The notes under the pieces: model-generated
What the model was told of the DNA's origin: nothing
Database searches by the model: none
What the model saw: only the letters and a program-made list of their open reading frames with translations
NCBI GenBank assembly: GCA_020638655.1
Contig: JACKIC010000008.1
Span: forward strand, 1-64,000
Length of the DNA stretch: 64,000 nucleotides
DNA from: Planctomycetota bacterium
GTDB lineage: Bacteria > Planctomycetota > UBA1135 > UBA2386
Direction of reading: 5' to 3'
Made by a program: the position numbers and the translations under genes
In this document: positions 46,770 to 55,691 of the stretch, piece by piece
Layout of the letters: every line of letters starts with the position of its first letter
Position numbering within the stretch: position 1 is the first letter of the stretch

Positions 46770-48833
46770 ATGTCACGCAGCCCTATCCTTCTCTCGGCCC
46801 TCCTGTTCATGCCGGCGCTGCTGCCGGCTCACGGCGGCCAGTACGTCGGCCCGCCCGACATCGTGCCGCCCCACCCGGGCGGCGGCGGCAGCACGGGGCG
46901 TCCCGTGGGCCCGACCACTGGGCAGCCGGGTAGCCCCGGCACCCCGCAGCCCTCGGGCCCGGTCACCCCTGGCGGCGCGCCTGGCACCACCGGCGGCCGA
47001 CCGGCGCCCGGGGCCAGCCCGCAACCCGGGCAGACCGGCCCGCGCGGCTACGAGCTCACCACCGATCTCACGCAGTGGGACATCTGGTGGGAGATGAACA
47101 AGAACCCCTACCTGCGCCTGCGCGAAGCCGTGCACCGCGGCCCGGTGCAGACCGGCGACGACGACTACTGGCTCGGCCCGGGGCGGCGCCACGTCGCTCA
47201 GGACCTGCTGGCGCCGACGCAGCAGCAGATACTCGACGAGATCCTGCCCGCGCTCAAGAAGGCGATGGACTCGACCAGCCAGCGCGACATCACCTCGTCG
47301 TGCATGGTCGCGATGGCGAAGATCGGCCAGAACCACCCCACTTTCCGGCTCGTCGACGTCTTCGCGCCCCGGCTGCGGGAGAACGACCAGGAGGTCCGTG
47401 AGACCGCGGCGCTCGCCCTGGGGATCGCCGGCATCGCCGGACAGGAGGAACTGGACCTGCTGATCGGCCTCGCCAACGACGACGCCGTCGGCAAGCGCGC
47501 CAGCGGCGGCCAGGTCAACGACCGCACCCGCGCCTTCGCGCTCTACGGGCTGGGACTCGTCAGCCACGCCACCTCCAACTCGCAGGTCAAGCGCAAGGCC
47601 TTCGCGGCGCTGCGCGGCGTGCTCGCCGACGACAGCGTGGGCAACCGCAACGTCAAGGTCGCCGCGATCCTCGGCATGTCGCTGCTCAACCTCGATCCCG
47701 CGGCCAGCGACGACCAGGCGATCCTCGCCGAGGCGCTGGGCGCGCTCGAGGACTACTACCAACTCGAACTCGGCCCGGGCCAGCAGCTGATCCAGGCACA
47801 CTGCCCCACGGCCATCGTGCGCCTGATCGGCCGCGATCACGCCAGGGCCGACTACTTCAAGGAGCTGTTCGCCGCCGACCTGCAGGGCAAGGGCAAGCGC
47901 AAGCGCAGCAGCCACGACATCGCGCGCTCGTGCGCGCTGGCGTTGGGTCAGATGGCGAAGCCGTGCGAAGACAAGGACGACGCGGCGCACCCCGACAACC
48001 GCTACAGCCGCCTGCTGCTCGACACCTACTTCGATCACCGCGACCAGCAGACCCGGTACTTCGCGCTGCTGGCTCTCGGCCAGATCGGCGGCGAACTCAA
48101 CCGCCAGCGCCTGCTCCGGGAGTTCGACAAGGGCAGCAAGTCCCTCGAGAAGCCGTGGGCGGCCCTCGCGCTCGGCGTGTTCACCTTCGCGAAGCACGAG
48201 CGCCAGCTCGTCGCGCAGGAGCCCATCGCCGCGGAGAGCGAGATCGGCGCGACGCTGCATCGCTGCTTCAAGGAGGGCAAGGACCCGAACCTGCGCGCGG
48301 CCCTGGCGGTCGCGCTGGGACTGACCCGGACCACGGCCGCTGCGCCAGACCTGCGCCAGATGCTGATCGCCGCACAGCACCAGGAGCAGCTCGCCGGATA
48401 CCTCTGCATCGGGCTCGCCCTGATGAAGGACCACGCGTCGGTGCCGCTGATCCGCACCATCATCACCAACTCCGGTCGGCGCTCCACCCTGCTGCAGCAG
48501 GCCGCGATCGCGCTCGGCAAGCTCGGCGACAAGCAGGTCGCCGACCAACTGCAGGCGATGCTGTGTGACGGCGAGCCCAACCTCGCCAAGCTCGCCGCGG
48601 TCGCGTCCGCGCTCGGCTTCATCGGCGACCGGCGCACGGTCAAGCCGCTGCTGAAGATGCTGTTCGACGATCAGCTCGGCGCGTTGTCGCGAGCGTTCGC
48701 GGCGGTCGCGCTCGGCGGCGTCGCCGACCGGGAACTGCTGCCCTGGAACACCAAGATTTCCCGTAACCTGAACTACCGCGCGGCGGTCGAGACCCTGACC
48801 AACCAACAGTCGGGCCTCCTCGACATCCTTTGA
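46770..48833 (+). CDS. Secreted HEAT-repeat protein, array member 3
   Basis: 687 residues from the ATG at 46770. Signal peptide 1-20 (ALLPA|HGG), then HGGQYVGPPDIVPP, a Gly/Pro/Thr linker (about 35-95) and the Trp block DLTQWDIWWEMNKNPYLRL. HEAT repeats continue to the end, which reads LPWN...NYRA...GLLDIL. By eye it is the closest relative of member 1 (shared SSCMVAMAKIG, GPGQQLIQ.HCPTAI, KRKRSS/KVKRSS.DIARSC). The 151-bp gap before it contains the CCTCGAGGC element and no terminator that I see. Member 4 starts 29 bp after its stop. Confidence 0.85.
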   Translation: MSRSPILLSALLFMPALLPAHGGQYVGPPDIVPPHPGGGGSTGRPVGPTTGQPGSPGTPQPSGPVTPGGAPGTTGGRPAPGASPQPGQTGPRGYELTTDLTQWDIWWEMNKNPYLRLREAVHRGPVQTGDDDYWLGPGRRHVAQDLLAPTQQQILDEILPALKKAMDSTSQRDITSSCMVAMAKIGQNHPTFRLVDVFAPRLRENDQEVRETAALALGIAGIAGQEELDLLIGLANDDAVGKRASGGQVNDRTRAFALYGLGLVSHATSNSQVKRKAFAALRGVLADDSVGNRNVKVAAILGMSLLNLDPAASDDQAILAEALGALEDYYQLELGPGQQLIQAHCPTAIVRLIGRDHARADYFKELFAADLQGKGKRKRSSHDIARSCALALGQMAKPCEDKDDAAHPDNRYSRLLLDTYFDHRDQQTRYFALLALGQIGGELNRQRLLREFDKGSKSLEKPWAALALGVFTFAKHERQLVAQEPIAAESEIGATLHRCFKEGKDPNLRAALAVALGLTRTTAAAPDLRQMLIAAQHQEQLAGYLCIGLALMKDHASVPLIRTIITNSGRRSTLLQQAAIALGKLGDKQVADQLQAMLCDGEPNLAKLAAVASALGFIGDRRTVKPLLKMLFDDQLGALSRAFAAVALGGVADRELLPWNTKISRNLNYRAAVETLTNQQSGLLDIL

Positions 48834-48862
48834 TCGGCGCCGCGCGCCGACCGAGGCGTGCC

Positions 48863-50899
48863 ATGAAGAAGCTCCTGCCCTGCTGCGTCCTGCTGCTCAC
48901 TCCGGTGCTGTCCGCCCACGGCGGCCAGTATCGGGGGCCCAGCAACGTCGTCCCCCCGTCGAACACCGGCAGCGGCGCCACCCCGAGCACCAAGACCAAC
49001 ACCGGCGCGACGTCCCCTGGTCCTGGCACCGCAGCCGGCGCCGGATCGAGCACGGGCAGCTCCCCCGGCGTGGTGACGCCTGGCGGTGTCACCCCGGGCA
49101 TCGCCGGCGGCCTGCCGCGCGGCGTGCCGCTCGGCGACGACCTCACCCGCTGGGAGTTCTGGTGGGAGTTCGGCAAGGACCCCTACCTGCGCCTGCGCGA
49201 AGCGGTCTACAGCGAGCGCATCGCCACCGGCTCGGACGACACGTTCCTCAATCCGGTGCTGCGCGGCCGCGCCAAGGACATCGCGCGCCCGACGGACGCC
49301 GACCTCGACCGCGTCGCGGATCGACTCGCCAGCACGTTGCAGTCGGCCACCGACCGCGACACCTCCTCGGCCTGCCTGATCGCGCTGGCGAAGCTCGGCC
49401 GCGTTCGCCCCGACTGGAACCTGCGCGATCTGTTCACCCCGTTCCTGCGCAGCCACGATCAGGAGTTGAGGGAGACCGCGGCGCTGGCGCTGGGCATCGC
49501 CGGCGCGACGGCCCCTGAGACGCTGGACCTGATGATCGACCTCGTACGGGACACCGACGCGGCTCGCAGGGTTTCCCAGCAGGCCACCATCAACGAGCGC
49601 ACGCGCTCGTTCTCGGCCTTCGGTCTGGGGCTGTTGCTCGCAAGAACCGAACAGCCGGCCGCCGCCCACCGCATCGTCGGCGCCTTGATCGAGGTGCTGC
49701 AACGACACGACACCAACAGCCGCGATCTCACGGTCGCCGCGATCGAAGCGCTGGCGCAGCTGCCGCGCAAACGCGGCGGCGCGGCCTTCGACGCGCTGCG
49801 CCAGGGCATCGTCACGGCACTCGGTGCCTTCTACGACCAGCCGCTCGGCCCGGGCGACCAACTGCTGCAAGCGCACGTGCCGCCGGCCATCGCCCGCCTC
49901 GCCAGCGGCGCGACCGCGGACACCTGGCGGCGTCGTTTCGCCGCCGACCTGCTGGATTCGATGCAGCGCACCACGCGCACCGGCGCCAAGACCAACGTGC
50001 ACATCGCGCAGTCCTGCGCCCTGGCGCTCGGTGACCTCAACGAGCCGTGGCAGGACGACAACAGCCCGGCGAAAGCCGACGGCGAGCTCCTGCTGCGCGC
50101 CTACCACAACCATCGCGACCAGCAGACGCGGTCGTTCGCGATGCTGGCGTTGGCGCGCATCGGCGGAGAACAGGCCCAGCGCGCCCTGCTGGCGGAGTTC
50201 GCGGTCGGCAACCGCGCCTTCGAACAGCCCTGGTGTGGCGTGGCCCTTGGCGTGCTGGCCGAGCGCAGCGGCCGCGGCGCAGCGAAGGGCGAAGAGCCCG
50301 ACCCGGTGCTGGTGCAGCCGCTGCGCGCGGCGTTCAAGGAGGCCAAGAACGGCGGCACCATCGCTGCCCTGGCGATCGCCCTGGCGCTCTGCGGGGACAA
50401 GCAGTCTGGCGACGCCTTGCGCGCCGCGCTGGCCGAACACGGGCACCGCGACGAGGTCGCGGGGTATCTGTGCATCGCCCTGGGCCTGATGCGCGACGAC
50501 CGCGCCATGGGGCCGATCCGCAACCTGCTCGACAACTCCGAGCGCCGCCCCACCGTGATGCTGCAGTGCGCCCGCGCCCTCGGCATGCTCGGCGACGGCG
50601 CGGTCCTGGACGCGCTCTGCCGGCGCCTGCAGGACCCCGAACCGAGCCTCGTGCGGCTGTCGGCAGTGGCCGCGGCGCTCGGCCAGATCGGCGACCGCCG
50701 CAGCATCGACCCGCTGCTGACGATGTTGGCCGACGAACGGCTCACGCCGCTCACCCGCGCCTTCGCCGCGGTGGCGCTGGGCGGCGTCTGCGACAAGGAC
50801 CCGTTGCCGTGGAACTGGTCCTACGCGTCGCACACCAACTACCGGGCGGCGACCGCGACGCTCACGGACGGCGCGGCCGGCATCCTCGACATCCTCTGA
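48863..50899 (+). CDS. Secreted HEAT-repeat protein, array member 4
   Basis: 678 residues from the ATG at 48863. Signal peptide 1-18 (PVLSA|HGG), mature start HGGQYRGPSNVVPP, a Ser/Thr/Gly linker (about 35-85) with fewer prolines than in members 1 and 3, and the Trp block DLTRWEFWWEFGKDPYLRL. HEAT repeats follow but are the most diverged of the four; the HCPTAI block reads HVPPAI and the DIARSC block reads HIAQSC. It ends LPWN...NYRA...GILDIL. It converges on the spermidine-synthase-like gene, with only 6 bp between stop codons. Confidence 0.83.
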   Translation: MKKLLPCCVLLLTPVLSAHGGQYRGPSNVVPPSNTGSGATPSTKTNTGATSPGPGTAAGAGSSTGSSPGVVTPGGVTPGIAGGLPRGVPLGDDLTRWEFWWEFGKDPYLRLREAVYSERIATGSDDTFLNPVLRGRAKDIARPTDADLDRVADRLASTLQSATDRDTSSACLIALAKLGRVRPDWNLRDLFTPFLRSHDQELRETAALALGIAGATAPETLDLMIDLVRDTDAARRVSQQATINERTRSFSAFGLGLLLARTEQPAAAHRIVGALIEVLQRHDTNSRDLTVAAIEALAQLPRKRGGAAFDALRQGIVTALGAFYDQPLGPGDQLLQAHVPPAIARLASGATADTWRRRFAADLLDSMQRTTRTGAKTNVHIAQSCALALGDLNEPWQDDNSPAKADGELLLRAYHNHRDQQTRSFAMLALARIGGEQAQRALLAEFAVGNRAFEQPWCGVALGVLAERSGRGAAKGEEPDPVLVQPLRAAFKEAKNGGTIAALAIALALCGDKQSGDALRAALAEHGHRDEVAGYLCIALGLMRDDRAMGPIRNLLDNSERRPTVMLQCARALGMLGDGAVLDALCRRLQDPEPSLVRLSAVAAALGQIGDRRSIDPLLTMLADERLTPLTRAFAAVALGGVCDKDPLPWNWSYASHTNYRAATATLTDGAAGILDIL

Positions 50900-50905
50900 G
50901 AGGGC

Positions 50906-52912
50906 TCAGGCCATCCGCCCGCGGCGCAGCAACACCGCGCCCAGCGCTGCGAGGCTGATCAGAATGCCGGCCTGAAGCCAGCCATTGCGCCTGGCGACCG
51001 CCTCGGCGCGCAGCGTCGGGGCCGTGTCTTCGGCGAGAGCGTCGAGTTTGCCCTGCAGTCGCTGCCGGCCGGCCGCGTCCCCGGCCAGTTCGAGAGCCGC
51101 CCGGTATTCGCTCGCCGCGGCGTGCAACTGCCGCAGCGACCAACGCGCGTCGCCGGCCAGTTCCCGCAGGTAGGGAGTCGCCGCGCTGCTGCTGGTGACC
51201 GCGTCGAGCACACCCGGCCAATTGCGTCGACTCGCCGCCTCGTAGGCGTCGAGTTCGGCGCCTTGCGGGTCGACGGCGCCGCGGCACCCGAGCGCCTCCG
51301 CCACATCGGCACGCTCGACGTAGCTGTGGTGCAGCAGTTCGTCGAGCTGCGGTCGGTCGTCGACCAGGACCGGGCCGCCGTAGCCGACATCGCTCCAGAC
51401 CTTGGGGTCCTTGGCGGCGTCGAGCACGCCCCGAAAGCGCACCGCGTCCGTGGCCGACAGGTGCGACAGGTTCGGCTGCATCGGCGCGAGGCACGCCGGA
51501 TCAGGGCGCAGCCCGCGGCGCGCGATGAGCAGGAAGTTGCGCGTGCCCGGCACCTGCATCGCGATCGCGTGACCGAACACCGCGGCGACCGTGCTGCCGA
51601 TCGCGCGCAACACCGGGTCGTCGGGCTGCAGCGCACCGACGTTGCAGGCCAGGATGCCGTTGTCCGCGAGCCGCTCGCGCGCGGTTGCGAAGAACTCGCG
51701 GCTGGCGAGGTGCGCCGGCACGTAGACCTGATGCGCGTAGGCGTCGACGTGGATCACGTGCCAGACGTCGTGGGTGCGCTCGAGGAACAGGCGGCCGTCC
51801 AACGCGAAGCGGCGCCCGTCCGCTTTGGGCCCAGGGAAGAACTCGTCGCCCAGGGCCAGGGTCGCGGGGTCGAGATCGACACCGTCGACACGGGCCTGTG
51901 GATGCACTCCGGCGTAGACCGTGCGCAAGGAACCCGCGGCGTCGCCGATCGAGAGCACCCGCAGATCCGCCGGCGCCCGGCCGTCGCCGACCAGCCACGG
52001 GGCCAGCACGTGGTAGTCGTAGTAGGCGCCACCGGTCAGGGAAGACCCCTCGACGGACACCGAGTGGTAGGAGTCCAGCCCCTCGTTGATGGTCAGCAGG
52101 ATGCGGGCCGGCTCGCTGCGGATGTCGCGCAGCACCTGCAGGAACTGGTAACGACTCTCGACCTCGGCCAGCAGCTGCTGCCCCTCGAGCGGTGCCCGCA
52201 TCGGCTCCGGCAGCAACCGCGCCCCGCCGATCGCGAGCACGGGCAGCACCAGCAGGTGCGCGCGCTTCCCGATGCGCGGCGTCAGCACCGCGCCCGCCAG
52301 CAGGATCGCGGCGGCGGCGATCAACAACGTCGCGCGGCAGCCGAACCCCGGCACCAACCAGTGCGTCGCGGCGAACGTGCCGCACAGGCTGCCGATCGTG
52401 CCCGCAGCGGACACCAGGCCGGCGGCGCGCCCCACCGCCACCCGCCCCCCGGCGAGCAAAGCCACGAGCAGCGGCGCGACCGCACCCAGCAACAGCATCG
52501 GCGGCACGAACAGCGCCGCGCTGGCGACCAGGGAGCCGCGCACCAGCGCCGGCAGGGCCGCGTCGAGCGGCAGGTCACCGGGCAGCAGCACGCCCCCGAC
52601 GGCGCCGCTCACGAACGGCACCAGCGCCAGCAGCACGCCGCCGCCGAACAGCAGCCGCATCGGCCACAGGTCGGCCTTGGCGCTGCCGGCCAGCTGGCCG
52701 CCCAGGAAGGCGCCCGCGGCCAACGCGAACAGGATCACGCCGATGACGTTGGTCCACACGTAGGCGCTGTCGCCGAAGTGAGGCGCGAGCACCCGCACGG
52801 CCGTCAGCTCGGCTGCCATGCAGGCGAACCCCGCGAGGAACGCCGCGGTGCTGGCCTTGGACAGGGGCAGGCTGACGGGCGATGCGGCCGAGTCTGCCGG
52901 GTCGGGGTTCAT
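50906..52912 (-). CDS. Membrane-fused spermidine-synthase-like protein
   Basis: 668 residues. The N-terminal third has about seven transmembrane helices (TAAFLAGFACMAAELTAVRV, FVPPMLLLGAVAPLLVALL) as in fused MFS/spermidine synthase proteins. The middle (about 290-520) is a Rossmann methyltransferase-like domain: VLSIGDAAGSLRTV for the nucleotide loop, VDGVDLDPATLALGDEFF, and HVDAYAHQVYVPAHLASREFF. The final 120 residues are helical with a last membrane helix (GILISLAALGAVLL). Whether it makes polyamines is doubtful; the glycine loop is atypical and such fusions are uncharacterised. It is 10 bp downstream of the secreted hydrolase-like gene. Confidence 0.8.
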   Translation of the reverse strand: MNPDPADSAASPVSLPLSKASTAAFLAGFACMAAELTAVRVLAPHFGDSAYVWTNVIGVILFALAAGAFLGGQLAGSAKADLWPMRLLFGGGVLLALVPFVSGAVGGVLLPGDLPLDAALPALVRGSLVASAALFVPPMLLLGAVAPLLVALLAGGRVAVGRAAGLVSAAGTIGSLCGTFAATHWLVPGFGCRATLLIAAAAILLAGAVLTPRIGKRAHLLVLPVLAIGGARLLPEPMRAPLEGQQLLAEVESRYQFLQVLRDIRSEPARILLTINEGLDSYHSVSVEGSSLTGGAYYDYHVLAPWLVGDGRAPADLRVLSIGDAAGSLRTVYAGVHPQARVDGVDLDPATLALGDEFFPGPKADGRRFALDGRLFLERTHDVWHVIHVDAYAHQVYVPAHLASREFFATARERLADNGILACNVGALQPDDPVLRAIGSTVAAVFGHAIAMQVPGTRNFLLIARRGLRPDPACLAPMQPNLSHLSATDAVRFRGVLDAAKDPKVWSDVGYGGPVLVDDRPQLDELLHHSYVERADVAEALGCRGAVDPQGAELDAYEAASRRNWPGVLDAVTSSSAATPYLRELAGDARWSLRQLHAAASEYRAALELAGDAAGRQRLQGKLDALAEDTAPTLRAEAVARRNGWLQAGILISLAALGAVLLRRGRMA

Positions 52913-52922
52913 CAGCCCCGAC

Positions 52923-54335
52923 TCACTTCTTCGGCTCGACCGGGTCCGTGGGCACCGTGGAGTGGTAGACGACCGGATACAGGTAGTCCCAGTCGCGGCG
53001 CTGCAGCAGGCCTTCCTGCATCAGGCTGAACGAGCGTGTGCGCTTCTCGGTGACGGCCTTGCCGTTCACCACCACCGTGAACTCCTTGCTCAGGTCGACC
53101 AGTTCGTCGTTGAGGTAGAGATAGAAGCTCTCGACGCCGACGGCCTTGACGTCGATGCGGTTGCTGGCGCGGTCGGCGGTGACCTCGAGGCGCGGCTTCT
53201 TGTCGGCAGGCGACGTCAGCAGCGGCGACACCGTGTGCATGTCGACCCAGTAGGCGCGGTTGAAGCGGTCGTGGTTCGGCTCGATCACCACGCTGAGCGG
53301 TGTCATGCGGCGCCGTTGCTTGCCCATCCACTCCTCGACGAAGTCGTTCGACGCCTTGAACGGGAAGGCGTCGGTGGCGTCGACCAGGGTCACGCCCTCG
53401 GGGTTCACGGCCTTGAGCCGCGCCGCGAGCGCGTCGACGACCTGGCCGTTGTCGGCGGTCTTGAACAGCAGCACGGGCACGTTCGACAGGCTGCCCAGGC
53501 GCAGTTCGTCCACCGCGACCGGGTCGCGCAGGATCACGCCGGCGAAGCGGTCCGGGAACAGCGTCACGAAGCGCAGGCCGAACGCCGAGTTGCCCTTGCT
53601 GCAGTCGAGGAAGACCCGCGCACGGTCGACGTTGAGCGTGTTCATGGTCTCGGCGAAACCGCTGAACACCGAGCCGATGCGGCGCAGTTCCTCGACCTCG
53701 GCGCCCTCCTTGGTGTAGTCCGGCGGCACGTCGACTTCGGTGCCCTCGGGTAGCTGGCAGACGTGCACGATGTTGTTGTTGGCGAGGCTGCTCTTCTCGA
53801 ACAGCTTCTGGAAGTAGTCCTGCGCCCTGTCCCACTTGCCGCCGCCCACGGCGCCCGGCAGCGCGATCACGGTGGCCATCGGGTTCTCGGGCTTGTAGCT
53901 CTTGGGCACCCAGAAGCTGAACTCGACCCCGTCCTCCTTGTTGACGCCCTTGCGCAGCTGGTTGAGCGAGAAGCTGGGCCGCTTGACCGTGAAGCAGTTG
54001 TCGAACACGGCGCGCATGTCGGGCATCGAGCCGAGCAGGTCCCCCTTCTTGCCGAGGCGATCCCATTCCTTCTCGAAGTCCTCCTTGGCCTTGGAGCGCT
54101 TGCTGCCGGCCTTCTCACGATCCTTGGCGTCGGTCGCGGCCATGTAGATCTCGTCGGCCTCCAGATACTTGATCAGCTTGGCGCGCAGCGACGCCTGCTC
54201 CGAGGCCGACAACAGGGGGTCCGGCGCGGCCGCCTTCTCCTTGGCGACGGGGTCGGTGCTGCCGCCGTTCTGGGCGGCGGCAGGCACGAAGGACAACAGG
54301 GACGCGGCGATGGCCAGTAGTGCCGTGCGGGGCAT
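52923..54335 (-). CDS. Secreted protein with an alpha/beta-hydrolase-like core
   Basis: 470 residues. The ATG at 54335 gives a good signal peptide (LLAIAASLLSFVPAAAQ) with GAGG upstream. A charged helical segment (about 40-120, KDREKAGSKRSKAKEDFEKEW) precedes a hydrolase-like fold: ATVIALPGAVGGG, RARVFLDCSKGNSAFGLRF where GNSAFG could be the nucleophile elbow, and NVPVLLFKTADNG. A His candidate lies in IEPNHDRFNRAYW. The C-terminus is a beta domain. Esterase/peptidase activity is inference; the GxSxG form is not exact. Unusually Lys-rich for this region. Confidence 0.6.
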   Translation of the reverse strand: MPRTALLAIAASLLSFVPAAAQNGGSTDPVAKEKAAAPDPLLSASEQASLRAKLIKYLEADEIYMAATDAKDREKAGSKRSKAKEDFEKEWDRLGKKGDLLGSMPDMRAVFDNCFTVKRPSFSLNQLRKGVNKEDGVEFSFWVPKSYKPENPMATVIALPGAVGGGKWDRAQDYFQKLFEKSSLANNNIVHVCQLPEGTEVDVPPDYTKEGAEVEELRRIGSVFSGFAETMNTLNVDRARVFLDCSKGNSAFGLRFVTLFPDRFAGVILRDPVAVDELRLGSLSNVPVLLFKTADNGQVVDALAARLKAVNPEGVTLVDATDAFPFKASNDFVEEWMGKQRRRMTPLSVVIEPNHDRFNRAYWVDMHTVSPLLTSPADKKPRLEVTADRASNRIDVKAVGVESFYLYLNDELVDLSKEFTVVVNGKAVTEKRTRSFSLMQEGLLQRRDWDYLYPVVYHSTVPTDPVEPKK

Positions 54336-54533
54336 TCGAACGAACCTCGGATTGCTGGGTGTGCGGCAGGGCATCCGCCGCTGCGGTTGCCGCCGGGGGG
54401 GTCCACCACAACGTAACCAACCACGCGCCCGCCGGCTACCGCCAGTCACCAGCCGCGCGCACCAAACCCCCATCGCACCGCATCCTGCGGCTGGCGGTTG
54501 CAACGGCACCTACCATCGGCCCATGATCGGCGC

Positions 54534-55691
54534 GTGACGAAACGACGGGTCGCGATCCTCGGCTGCAGCGGTTCCGTGGGCAGCCAGGCGCTCCAGATCC
54601 TCGCTGCGCACCGGGACCGCTTCGAGGTCGTGCTGCTCGCGGCCCACACCTCCGCCGACGCGCTCGCCGCCGCGGCCGCCGCCCACGGGCCGCAGGCCGC
54701 CTGCCTGACCGGCGCCCCCGAACCTCCGGGGCTACCGGCCGGGACCCGCTTCTTCCGCGGCCCGGAGGGCCTGCTGGAGGCGCTCGACGCGACCGGCCCG
54801 GACACCGTGCTCAACGCGATCACCGGCGCCGCCGGCCTGGAGGCCTCCGCCTGGACCCTGCGCCACGGGCGCACCCTGGCGCTGGCCAACAAGGAGTCGC
54901 TGGTCATGGCCGGTGAGTACCTGATGCCGCTTGCAGCCCGCAGCGGGGCGCGCATCCTGCCCGTCGACAGCGAGCACTGCGCCGTGTTCCAGTGTCTGCA
55001 CGGCGAAGACCGGGGCGCCCTGCGGCGGGTCTACCTGACCGCGTCCGGCGGGCCGTTCCGCGAGCGGCCGCTGGCTGAGTTCGCGACGATCACGCGCGAA
55101 GAGGCACTGCGCCACCCGACCTGGGTCATGGGGCCGCGCATCACGATCGGCAGCGCGACGATGATGAACAAGGCCTTCGAAGTGCTCGAAGCGCACTGGC
55201 TGTTCGGCCTGCCCTCCGAGCAGATCGAGGTGGTCGTGCACCCGCAGAGCATCGTGCACTCGATGGTCGAGTTCGTCGACGGATCCATGCTTGCGCAGTG
55301 CGGCGTGCCGGACATGCGCGTGCCGATTCTGTACTGTCTGGGGTTCCCCGACCGCCTGACCTTCGACTTCGCGCCGTTCGCTCCCGCGCGCTGGCAGAAC
55401 CTCAACTTCCTCCCCATGGACCCCGCGCGCTACCCCGCCGTGCCCCTGGCCTACGAGGTCCTGCAGCGCGGCGGTGACGCCGGCGCCGTCCTCAACGCCG
55501 TCGACGAGGTCGCCACGGCGGCCTTCCTCGACGGCCGCATTCCGTTCCCCGCGATCACGGCGCTCAGCCAACGCGTGCTCGCCGAACGCTCCCCGCGCCC
55601 GATCGACTCCTTGCAGGACGTGCTCGCTGCCGATGCAGAGGGACGTTCGGCGGCGAACCGGATCCTGTCCTGCGAGAACTCATGGACCTGA
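54534..55691 (+). CDS. dxr: 1-deoxy-D-xylulose 5-phosphate reductoisomerase
   Basis: 385 residues from a GTG at 54534. It makes methylerythritol phosphate in isoprenoid synthesis, using NADPH. Blocks: NADPH loop ILGCSGSVGSQALQI, NAITGAAGL, LANKESLV, metal and substrate site PVDSEH, TASGGPF, HPTWVMGPRITI..SATMMNKAFEVLEAHWLF and VHPQSIVHSMVEF. It overlaps rseP by 10 bp, the gene order seen in many bacteria. The 198-bp divergent gap upstream holds a TACCAT at 54511 that could be a -10 box; no -35 fits. Confidence 0.98.
   Translation: MTKRRVAILGCSGSVGSQALQILAAHRDRFEVVLLAAHTSADALAAAAAAHGPQAACLTGAPEPPGLPAGTRFFRGPEGLLEALDATGPDTVLNAITGAAGLEASAWTLRHGRTLALANKESLVMAGEYLMPLAARSGARILPVDSEHCAVFQCLHGEDRGALRRVYLTASGGPFRERPLAEFATITREEALRHPTWVMGPRITIGSATMMNKAFEVLEAHWLFGLPSEQIEVVVHPQSIVHSMVEFVDGSMLAQCGVPDMRVPILYCLGFPDRLTFDFAPFAPARWQNLNFLPMDPARYPAVPLAYEVLQRGGDAGAVLNAVDEVATAAFLDGRIPFPAITALSQRVLAERSPRPIDSLQDVLAADAEGRSAANRILSCENSWT

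Noticed and set aside
42566..50899. The array as an assembly duplication.
   Set aside because: The four members differ throughout, in length, linker and body, so they cannot be a collapsed or repeated contig.
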